NCBI RefSeq assembly: GCF_007004065.1
Contig: NZ_VFSV01000014.1
Span: 483-64,482 of the forward strand
Source of the DNA: Palleronia caenipelagi
GTDB lineage: Bacteria > Pseudomonadota > Alphaproteobacteria > Rhodobacterales > Rhodobacteraceae
Reading direction: 5' to 3'
DNA length: 64,000 bases
Position numbers and translations under genes: made by a program. The notes below the pieces were generated by a model. It did not search any database and was not told where the DNA came from. It saw nothing but the letters and a program-made list of their open reading frames with translations. Below are positions 9,100 through 16,572 of the stretch, piece after piece; positions within the stretch are counted from its first letter, which is position 1; the number at the start of each line of letters is the position of its first letter.

Positions 9100-9785
9100 C
9101 GAATGCCGTCCGCTTTCCGCATTTGCTGAGAGCGCGCCTCCTGACTCACCTTCCACCGGATGCAAAGACAGACTTTCTCAACCAATGCACCGTCGTGACC
9201 TATCCTCAGGAGGAGCAGGTTCTGGAACAGGGTACGCCGTCTCCGGGTCTGTTCCTGATCGCACATGGGCGCGTCGATGTGTTCCTGAATGTCGGAGCCA
9301 GTGAGAAGGTTCTTCTGGCCAATCTTGGGCCGGCGTGCACGGTGGGGGAAATCGAGGCGATCGCCGGACGGGATTGTCTCGCCTCGTGTATCGCACAACC
9401 TATGACCACTTTGCTTTTATGTCCGACTCCCGCCCTCTTTGAGGCCCTGCGCAACCGCCTCTTCGTGCAGAGCGTCGCCGACGTATTCTGCGACCGCCTC
9501 GACGGGGATAATCGCGGCAAGGTGATGGATCGCCACGGCACGATCGAGAGCCGCCTGATGAACCTGCTCGAGACGCTTCGGGATCATAAATATACGGTTC
9601 ACACCAGCCAGTCTGCGCTCGCTGATATGCTGGATTGTTCCCGTCAAAGTGTGAACAAGGCTCTGGCCTCACTGCGCAGAAAAGGTCTTGTCGAATGTGG
9701 AAAGAACAGGATCTCCCTGCTGTCACCCGAGGAGGACAGCGGCGCGCCCGCCGGTGGTTCCGACGGAGTACATAGTCCATGCTGA
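9096..9785 (+). CDS. Crp/Fnr-family transcriptional regulator
   Basis: A 229-residue protein with an N-terminal cyclic-nucleotide-type beta barrel (about residues 20-120) and a C-terminal winged helix-turn-helix (SQSALADMLDCSRQSVNKAL). It lacks the N-terminal cysteine cluster of oxygen-sensing Fnr. It is the last gene of the hydroxylase operon, overlapping the cytochrome gene by ATGA, so it probably controls this operon or its electron-transfer partners. The gene ends right beside the IS5 remnant, and its last residues (GGSDGVHSPC) may have been altered by that event. Confidence 0.87.
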   Translation: MTNAVRFPHLLRARLLTHLPPDAKTDFLNQCTVVTYPQEEQVLEQGTPSPGLFLIAHGRVDVFLNVGASEKVLLANLGPACTVGEIEAIAGRDCLASCIAQPMTTLLLCPTPALFEALRNRLFVQSVADVFCDRLDGDNRGKVMDRHGTIESRLMNLLETLRDHKYTVHTSQSALADMLDCSRQSVNKALASLRRKGLVECGKNRISLLSPEEDSGAPAGGSDGVHSPC

Positions 9786-10450
9786 TCAACAGGCTCCGGC
9801 GGCGATTTGCGGCCTCTGATGGCGGTCGGCGCCGGGGGTGAGGCCTCGGAGCAGTGTGATCAGCCAGATGAAATGGCACAGACAGACCCTCAGGTTTCGC
9901 AGGATCATGCGGATGTTGTGACCGCAGCCGCAGACGACCGCGAAAAGGGCATCACCTTCGGTTCCTTTGAGAGGGCATCGGATCAGACGTCCGTCGGTTT
10001 TCATATGGCCCGTCATTGGTTCGATGGCGCTTCGTCGTCGCAGCAGTTTCGCGATGGTCCTGGTGACGCCGCGCCTTGCACCGCTGATGAAGACCTTCAC
10101 TGTTTCAACGCCGTGGCCACGGCAGCCACGGTCGACGAAGGCCATGTCCGGGCGCCGGTCGGTCAGGATGTCCAACTGTTCCAGTGCCGCGTGCAGGGTG
10201 TGCCCGTCGAAAGGGTCGTAAGGATTGCCCGGCGGTGATCGCATGCCGGCGACGAAGCCACCTTACGCGGTGGTCGCGACGCTGACCTTCGTGCCGAACT
10301 TACAGCGCTTGTGCGCCTTGCCTTTCGAGATACAAGCCACCGCCGGTTCGTGCAGGCTGTAAAGCGTCTTGCGGTCCTTTGGCTTCTGCGCCAGCAACCG
10401 GTTTACCAGCGCCGTCATCTCCGCGATCCGCGCTTTCAGCGGCCTGACGC
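9786..10450 (-). pseudogene. IS5-family transposase, C-terminal remnant with in-frame stop
   Basis: Minus-strand sequence reads KPKDRKTLYSLHEP, CISKGKAH, FGTKVSVATT, then TAA (10263-10265), then in the same frame GGFVAGMRSPPGNPYD, DGHTLHAALEQ, DRGCRGHG, RRSAIEPMTGHMKTDGR and CPLKGTEGDALFAVVCGCGHN. These are the central and C-terminal catalytic parts of an IS5-type transposase. A six-base insertion (PYDPFDGH where relatives have PYDGH) is also present. The N-terminal half is missing; upstream the frame runs into a truncated Hint-domain gene. The element is dead. Confidence 0.85.
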
Positions 10451-10931
10451 AGCCCCCCACACAGGCAATCAGCGTTGGGCCGGCAAAGCAGAAGAAGGCG
10501 GTTGTGGTTCCGGGCGTTGGCGTCGTCTCCACCCAGCTCCCAGCCTCGGAAATGCTCAGGGACGTGGTCGAGTTGTTCGAGAGCGGCATGCCGATGCTCT
10601 CGGCAACCGTCCCATCCAGCGATCCGCCGATGATGTTGAAGGACTGGTCGGCGCCCCAGGCCACGGAGGCGGTTGCTTCGCCATCTGTGGTCAGCGCGAT
10701 TGCTTCGCGGGGTCCTTGCGTCAGGGCGGTGTAGAAAATGTAGTAATCATAATGTCCATCTGTGGAAAATGTCCCGTCTGTCAGGTCAATGACGCGATCA
10801 AGCACCGCATTTGATCCAGATTTTATGTATGTTTCCACCGCGATCCCGACAGGGCTCTCATCCAGTGCGAGCTTGATCTCGATGAACTCGCCGGCGGCGC
10901 CTTCATATGAAAACTCATTTATGACAGCCAC
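10451..10931 (-). pseudogene. Truncated LTD/Hint-domain protein gene
   Basis: The N-terminus starts MAVINEFSYEGAAGEFIEI, like a lamin-tail-type beta domain. About 150 residues later it reaches FFCFAGPTLIAC, which resembles the first motif of a Hint (intein-like autoprocessing) domain (Cys-Phe-x-x-Gly-Thr-x-Ile). Right after this motif the sequence switches in frame to transposase. Full-length relatives in Rhodobacteraceae continue for another 150 or so residues of Hint domain, so the catalytic part of the domain is gone. The hybrid frame of 222 codons could still be translated. Confidence 0.65.
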
Positions 10932-11287
10932 TTAATATGTCACCCGCGCCATGTTTGCCACGCCTCCCGCAGGATGTGCGACAGGAGTCTCTCATAGAAA
11001 TTGAGCGCTTCATTTCGAGCGGCGGCAATACCCACAACGGTTATGTCGAGGGCCAGTTTTAAATTTAATAACAATTCTTTAGGCTGTGCCTTGGTTCGTG
11101 GATCGGGCCCGCGAACCTGCCGATTTGTGTGCTGAACCGGTGGAATTTTCGGTATAGTCGTGCGCACCAGCGAAGGCTGGGGAGGGACGGGATGATCGCC
11201 TCCGCGAAACGGGGGCAGCGACAAATCCTTCCGCAGACCCTCGTCTGTAACTCCGTCCGTTTGGTGAGGAGGGTCGTCAGCGCGATG
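10932..11287. other. Intergenic region between the Hint remnant and the DUF1285 gene
   Basis: No convincing gene. An AT-rich block (TTTTAAATTTAATAACAATT) lies near 11059. Short open frames on both strands lack family resemblance and ribosome sites. It probably holds the old promoter of the Hint gene and the 3' flank of the DUF1285 gene. Confidence 0.5.
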
Positions 11288-11851
11288 TCACTCCGGCAAT
11301 TCTTCAGCCGGGATGATCGGAAAGAAGCTGCTAGCCGAGACCACGCCGAACCATTCCGCGCCATCGTGGGTCCGGGTCTCGCCCAGCTCCACCAACCGGT
11401 AAAAGCTCTTGCGGTCGATCAGCGCCTCAAGGCCCGCGCGCACCATGACATAGGGCGAGGGCTCATCGCCTGCGTCCCGCACCACGCGAATCGGGTGCTC
11501 TGCATCCGCGCGCACCCGGTCGCCCACATTGGTCAGGAAGATCAGGGCGCCGTCCTCCGCCTCGAAATCCACCGCGACAAAGGGAGCATCCTCGACCCGG
11601 ATGCCGACCTTTTCCACCGGGGTGACGAGGAAATAGCTGTCGCCCTCGCGTTTCAGGATGGTGGAAAAGAGCCGCACCAGCTTGGGCCGACCGATGGGGG
11701 TGCCTTCATAAAACCACGTGCCATCGCGCCGGATTTCCATGTCCAGATCGCCGCAAAAGGGTGGATCCCAGCGCTCGACCGGGGGCAGACCGCCCTTAGT
11801 GGCGGCGCGGGCGGCCTCGGCCAGCGCATTTGCGTCGGGTATCACAGCCAT
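11288..11851 (-). CDS. DUF1285 family protein
   Basis: A 187-residue cytosolic protein of the DUF1285 family, whose function is not established. The typical opening CGDLDMEIRRDGTWFYEGTPIGRPKLVRLF and the later VDFEAEDG and VRAGLEALIDRKSFYRLVE are present. The start MAVIPDANA was chosen; the much longer open frame upstream is an antisense shadow of the MoxR gene. It is divergent from moxR, as is common in related genomes, with an 87-base shared promoter region. Confidence 0.85.
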   Translation of the reverse strand: MAVIPDANALAEAARAATKGGLPPVERWDPPFCGDLDMEIRRDGTWFYEGTPIGRPKLVRLFSTILKREGDSYFLVTPVEKVGIRVEDAPFVAVDFEAEDGALIFLTNVGDRVRADAEHPIRVVRDAGDEPSPYVMVRAGLEALIDRKSFYRLVELGETRTHDGAEWFGVVSASSFFPIIPAEELPE

Positions 11852-11938
11852 TTGTCTCACCCCTTGTTTTGCCGATTGTCCATGATGGCATAGGTAGTCA
11901 ACAATAGCGCATAAGCAAAACCGGCAAAGGAACGCAGC

Positions 11939-12940
11939 ATGTCCGATCCCGTTCTCGAAGACGTCGAAGCGCTGGGCGAAACGCTCGCGCGCGCCCGGGC
12001 GGCGATCAACACGCGCTTTATCGGGCAGGAGCGGGTGGTGGATCTTGTTCTGGCCACGCTGCTCTGCGGCGGTCACGGGCTGCTGATCGGCCTGCCCGGG
12101 CTGGGCAAGACGCGGCTGGTCGAGACGCTGTCGACGGTAATGGGTCTTGATGGCAAGCGGGTGCAGTTCACGCCCGACCTGATGCCGGCGGATATTCTGG
12201 GCTCCGAGGTGCTGGAGACCGGAGCCGATGGCAGCCGGGCGTTCAAGTTCATCCGCGGGCCGATTTTTTGCCAACTGCTGATGGCGGATGAGATCAACCG
12301 GGCCAGCCCCCGGACCCAGTCGGCGCTGTTGCAGGCGATGCAGGAGAAAACGGTGACCGTGGCGGGCGCTGCCCATGCGCTGGACCAGCCGTTTCACGTG
12401 CTGGCCACCCAGAACCCGATTGAGCAGGAGGGGACGTACCCGCTGCCTGAGGCCCAGCTTGACCGGTTCCTGTTGCAGATCGACGTGCCCTATCCCGACC
12501 GTGATACCGAGCGCGCGATCCTGCTGGCCACGACCGGCGCCAGTGAGGCCGAGGCGGAGGCGGTGCTGAGCCCCGGCGATCTGCTGGCCGCGCAACAGCT
12601 CCTGCGTCGGATGCCGGTGGGCGAGAGCGTGGTCGAGGCGATCCTCGATCTCGTGCGCGCCTGCCGTCCCGATGATCAGTCGGCGCCCGAGCGGGTCCGC
12701 GATGCGGTGGGCTGGGGACCGGGGCCGCGTGCGGCACAGGCGCTGATGCTGACCGTGCGGGCGCGCGCGCTCTTGCAGGGGCGGCTGGTCCCCGATGCCA
12801 GCGACGTGGCCGATCTGGCGATCCCGGTGCTGGAGCACCGCATGGCGCTGAGCTTCGCCGCCCGCGCGCGAGGCGAGGACCTGTCGGCGCTGATCCGTGA
12901 CACTGTGGCCCGCCGTCTGGGCGACAAGGCCGCCGCGTGA
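11939..12940 (+). CDS. MoxR-family AAA+ ATPase
   Basis: A 333-residue AAA+ chaperone-like ATPase. Walker A is GLPGLGKT (51-58), Walker B is LLMADEINRA, and the sensor region is LATQNPIEQEG. MoxR proteins act with VWA-domain and DUF58 partners, here encoded directly downstream, probably remodelling or activating a protein complex at the membrane. AAGGAA precedes the ATG. The stop overlaps the GTG of the DUF58 gene (GTGA). Confidence 0.94.
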   Translation: MSDPVLEDVEALGETLARARAAINTRFIGQERVVDLVLATLLCGGHGLLIGLPGLGKTRLVETLSTVMGLDGKRVQFTPDLMPADILGSEVLETGADGSRAFKFIRGPIFCQLLMADEINRASPRTQSALLQAMQEKTVTVAGAAHALDQPFHVLATQNPIEQEGTYPLPEAQLDRFLLQIDVPYPDRDTERAILLATTGASEAEAEAVLSPGDLLAAQQLLRRMPVGESVVEAILDLVRACRPDDQSAPERVRDAVGWGPGPRAAQALMLTVRARALLQGRLVPDASDVADLAIPVLEHRMALSFAARARGEDLSALIRDTVARRLGDKAAA

Positions 12941-13812
12941 GCGACGCCCCCGCACTCCGCGCCCGGGCCGAGGATCTCTCGGACCGTTTGCCGCCGCTCC
13001 TCGTGGGCGCGCGGCATCTGGCCTCGACGGTGATCCTCGGGGCGCATGGGCGGCGTCAGGCGGGGCAGGGGACGGAGTTCTGGCAATATCGCCCGGCCAT
13101 GCCCGGGGACGAGTTGCGGCTCATCGACTGGCGCCGCTCGGCCCGCTCCGACACCCATTACCTGCGGCAAAAGGAGTGGCAGGCGGCGCAATCGGTGGAG
13201 CTCTGGGTGGACCGCTCGGCCTCCATGGGGTTCGCTTCCACGGACGCACTGCCGACGAAGGCCGACCGCGCCGCGCTGCTGGCGCTCGCGCTGGCACTGC
13301 TGCTGGAGCGCGGGGGCGAGCGGATCGGCCTACTTGCCCCCCATCTGCCACCGCGCCACGGGCAGGTGCAGATGCTGCGGATCGCGGATCTGCTGGTGCA
13401 GGGCGGGGAGGCGCAGGATTACGGCGCGCCAGAGACCGGTCATCTGCATCCGCGCGGCCGGGCGGTGTTCTTCTCTGATTTTCTGGGGCCAACTGAGGCT
13501 CTGCACACCGCGCTGGACGAGGCGACGGCGCGAGGTGTCACTGGCGCTCTGGTGCAGATCCTCGACCCGCAAGAAGAGGCGTTTCCGTTTCGCGGACGGA
13601 CGATCTTTGACAGCATGGGCGGGACGCTGCGCCACGAGACGCTCAAGGCCGCCGATCTCCGCGACCGCTATCTGTCGCGCCTCGCCGAGCGCAAGGCCGA
13701 GATCCGGGACGCGGCCCGTCGCGCAGGCTGGCAGGTTCACCTGCACCACACGGACCAGCCCGCGCAATCGGCTCTCCTGTGGCTCTTCGGCGCGCTGGAG
13801 CGGGTGTCCTGA
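12937..13812 (+). CDS. DUF58 domain protein
   Basis: A 291-residue protein with the DUF58 signature (GDELRLIDWRRSARSDTHYLRQ), followed by a VWA-like segment (VELWVDRSASMGF, a MIDAS-like D-x-S-x-S). It is the usual partner of MoxR ATPases. The GTG start is fixed by the four-base overlap with moxR, and the stop overlaps the next ATG by one base (TGATG). It has no membrane segment; it probably bridges MoxR to the membrane proteins encoded downstream. Confidence 0.9.
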   Translation: MSDAPALRARAEDLSDRLPPLLVGARHLASTVILGAHGRRQAGQGTEFWQYRPAMPGDELRLIDWRRSARSDTHYLRQKEWQAAQSVELWVDRSASMGFASTDALPTKADRAALLALALALLLERGGERIGLLAPHLPPRHGQVQMLRIADLLVQGGEAQDYGAPETGHLHPRGRAVFFSDFLGPTEALHTALDEATARGVTGALVQILDPQEEAFPFRGRTIFDSMGGTLRHETLKAADLRDRYLSRLAERKAEIRDAARRAGWQVHLHHTDQPAQSALLWLFGALERVS

Positions 13813-16568
13813 TGCTGGTTTTGGGTCCCATCGGCTTTACCGCCCCGCTGGTGCTGCTTGCGCTGCCGTTGCTGGCGCTCCTGTGGCTAATTCTGCGCGC
13901 CGTGCCGCCCGCGCCGGTGAGGCGGCGGTTTCCGGGCGTGGCGCTGCTGCTGGGGCTCCGGGACGAGGAACAGACCACCGACCGCACGCCGTGGTGGCTC
14001 CTGCTCCTGCGGATGCTGGCGATTGCGGCGGCGATTGTCGGATTTGCCGGGCCGGTTCTGAACCCAGAGGACCGCGTGGCCGGGGATGCGCCGCTCCTGA
14101 TCCTGATGGATGGGGGCTGGGCGGACGCGTCCGACTGGCCCGCGCGGATGAACAGGGTCGAGGCGGCGCTCGAAGAGGCCCAGCGGGACGGGCGTCCAGC
14201 CGCCGTGGTGCTGGCCACCGATCTGCCGCCTGATGCCGAAATCCCGTTACGCGACGGGCGGAGCTGGGTTGCCCAGCTGGGCGGTCTCCGCCCCCGAGCC
14301 TGGAGCCCCTCCGATCCTGCCGATTGGCTGGGTACGCGCGAAGGGCGGCATGACACGCTCTGGCTGGCGGATGGGCTGGAGTATTCATGGCGGGGGGCGG
14401 TGCTGGATCTGCTCGACGGACGCGGTGATGTGGAGATCGTGCAGGGCAGCGCGCCGGTCTATGGCCTGACGCCGGGGCGGCTGGATGAGGGGGCGTTTGA
14501 GCTGACCGCGCTCCGGACCGAAGCGGGCCCTGAGTCCGTGATCCGCCTCAACGCCATCGGCCCGAACCCGGCCGGGATGACGGGCGTTTTGTCGGGGGTC
14601 GATCTGAGCTTTACTGCCGGGGAGACCACCGCCACGGCCCGGCTCGACCTGCCACCTGAGCTCCGCAACCGGGTGACGCGGTTTGAGCTGGCCGGGATCC
14701 GCTCTGCCGGGGGAGTGAGCCTCGTGGACGATGCGTTGCGGCGGCGCGAGGTGGCAATTCTGGCGGGTCAGGAGAACCGTGAGGGGCTGCAGCTGCTCGA
14801 CCCGCTGCATTTCCTGCGACAAGCGCTCGACCCGGTGACCGACCTGATCGAAGGGTCCCTCGACGAGGTGCTGCTGGCCAATCCTGACACCATTATCCTC
14901 GCCGATGTGGCTCGCGTGACCGACACGCAAGAGACCGCTCTGACCGACTGGGTCGAGGGCGGCGGACTGCTCGTACGATTTGCCGGTCCACGGCTCGCTG
15001 CGTCGGATCTCGCGCGGGTCTCTGAGGATGCCCTGATGCCGGTGCGGCTGCGCGCGGGCGGGCAATCCGTGGGCGGCGCCATGAGCTGGGGCGAAGCTAA
15101 GCGGGTGCAGGATTTCCCCGAAAGTTCGCCGTTCTTTGGCCTCCCGGTCCCGGCGGAGGTCGAGGTCTCGGCACAGGTTCTGGCCCAGCCCGATCCGGGT
15201 CTGTCGGAGCGGACCATCGCTTCGCTGGCCGACGGCACGCCGCTGGTCACGCGCAAGCCGCTGGGCGCCGGGCAGGTGGTCCTGTTCCACGTCACCGCCA
15301 ATGCGGAATGGTCCACACTGCCGCTCTCGGGGCTGTTCGTGGCGATGCTCGAACGCCTTGCCGTGTCGAGCCGCGCGGCGGAGCCCGGCGCGGCGGAGCT
15401 GGCGGGCACCGTCTGGTCGCTCGATCAGGAGCTGGACGGGTTCGGCCTTCTGCAAGAGGCGGGCACGCGGGCCGGGGTGCCGGGCGAAACACTGGCTGAG
15501 GCGGCGCCGGGGCCAGAGCTGCCACCGGGTCTCTATGCCTCCGACGCGCGGCGGATTGCATTGAACGTGCTGTCGTCCAACGCGGAGCTGCGCCCGGCGG
15601 TCTGGCCTGCCTCGGCGCGGGTCTCGGGCCTCGGCGCGCGCGAGGAACGGGCGCTGGCGGGACCCCTACTGGCGTTGGCTCTGGGGCTCCTGTCGCTCGA
15701 CGTTCTGGCAGCTCTCTGGGTGTCGGGACGGCTCCTCGGGCCGCGCGTCGCGCTGTTACTTGTGGGCGTGCTGGCCGTCTCCGGAGCACCACAAGTGCAG
15801 GCCCAGCAAGACAGCGCGGCAGATCTTGAGGCCGCCGCGCGCGTGACGCTGGCGCATGTGTTGACCGGGGACCCGACGCGCGACCGGATCGCAGCAGCGG
15901 GGTTGCAGGGTCTCGGCGACATGCTGGCGCGCCGGACCTCTGTCGAGCCAGCGCTCCCGGTGGCCGTGGATCCCGAGCGGGACGAGCTGGTCTTCTACCC
16001 GCTCCTCTACTGGCCCGTGACGGCGGATCAGCCGATCCCGTCCGATGCCGCCTATGCTCGCCTGAACGCCTATCTGCGCACCGGAGGGATGATCCTCTTT
16101 GACACGGCGGATGCGGATATTGCAGGCAGCGGTGCTCTGACCCCGGCGGGGGAGCGGCTGCAACGGATCGCAGCCCGGCTGGACGTGCCACCGCTGGAGC
16201 GGGTGCCCGAAGATCACGTGCTGACGCGGACGTTTTACCTCTTGCAGGACTTCCCCGGTCGCTATGCTCGTGGGCCTGTCTGGGTCGAAGCCGCGCCGCC
16301 CGGGCAGGTGCAGGCCGAGGGGATGCCCTTTCGCGATCTGAACGACAACGTGACCCCGGTGGTGATCGGGGGCAATGACTGGGCTTCCGCCTGGGCTTTG
16401 GACGAGATGGGCCGTCCCCTGCGCCCGGTGGGTCGCGGCTTTGCCGGTGATCGCCAGCGCGAGATTGCCTACCGGTTTGGCATCAACCTCGTGATGTATG
16501 TGCTGACCGGCAATTACAAATCCGATCAGGTCCATGTGCCGGCCCTGCTCGACCGGCTGGGGAACTGA
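13812..16568 (+). CDS. BatA/DUF4159 membrane protein
   Basis: A 918-residue protein. The N-terminus is a BatA-type membrane region (two hydrophobic helices around PLVLLALPLLALLWLIL and LRMLAIAAAIVGFAGPVL) and a degenerate VWA-like segment starting LLILMDGGW. A further membrane helix pair lies near residues 620-670. The C-terminal domain (ARVTLAHVLTGD onward, with DELVFYPLLYWPV, LRTGGMILFDTAD) is DUF4159, which has a glutamine-amidotransferase-like fold. The start MLVLGP is set by the one-base overlap with the DUF58 gene. Role: envelope component of the MoxR system, substrate unknown. Confidence 0.87.
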   Translation: MLVLGPIGFTAPLVLLALPLLALLWLILRAVPPAPVRRRFPGVALLLGLRDEEQTTDRTPWWLLLLRMLAIAAAIVGFAGPVLNPEDRVAGDAPLLILMDGGWADASDWPARMNRVEAALEEAQRDGRPAAVVLATDLPPDAEIPLRDGRSWVAQLGGLRPRAWSPSDPADWLGTREGRHDTLWLADGLEYSWRGAVLDLLDGRGDVEIVQGSAPVYGLTPGRLDEGAFELTALRTEAGPESVIRLNAIGPNPAGMTGVLSGVDLSFTAGETTATARLDLPPELRNRVTRFELAGIRSAGGVSLVDDALRRREVAILAGQENREGLQLLDPLHFLRQALDPVTDLIEGSLDEVLLANPDTIILADVARVTDTQETALTDWVEGGGLLVRFAGPRLAASDLARVSEDALMPVRLRAGGQSVGGAMSWGEAKRVQDFPESSPFFGLPVPAEVEVSAQVLAQPDPGLSERTIASLADGTPLVTRKPLGAGQVVLFHVTANAEWSTLPLSGLFVAMLERLAVSSRAAEPGAAELAGTVWSLDQELDGFGLLQEAGTRAGVPGETLAEAAPGPELPPGLYASDARRIALNVLSSNAELRPAVWPASARVSGLGAREERALAGPLLALALGLLSLDVLAALWVSGRLLGPRVALLLVGVLAVSGAPQVQAQQDSAADLEAAARVTLAHVLTGDPTRDRIAAAGLQGLGDMLARRTSVEPALPVAVDPERDELVFYPLLYWPVTADQPIPSDAAYARLNAYLRTGGMILFDTADADIAGSGALTPAGERLQRIAARLDVPPLERVPEDHVLTRTFYLLQDFPGRYARGPVWVEAAPPGQVQAEGMPFRDLNDNVTPVVIGGNDWASAWALDEMGRPLRPVGRGFAGDRQREIAYRFGINLVMYVLTGNYKSDQVHVPALLDRLGN

Positions 16569-16572
16569 GCGG

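Noticed and set aside
1-10450. A composite transposon bounded by the two IS5-type transposase pieces
   Set aside because: Both are on the same strand and both are broken; one lacks its 5' half. The DNA between them carries cca and hslO, which are core genes, so a mobile unit is unlikely.
10940-11224. A 94-codon minus-strand open frame next to the Hint remnant
   Set aside because: No ribosome site, no family resemblance and a proline/arginine-rich start; treated as intergenic.
11288-12955. A 555-codon minus-strand open frame
   Set aside because: Only its last 187 codons (DUF1285) are real; the rest is the antisense of the MoxR gene, Arg/His/Gln-rich as expected from high-GC codon bias.
14385-15455. 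Minus-strand open frame of 356 codons inside the BatA/DUF4159 gene
   Set aside because: Antisense shadow with His/Gln/Arg-rich composition and no recognisable motif.
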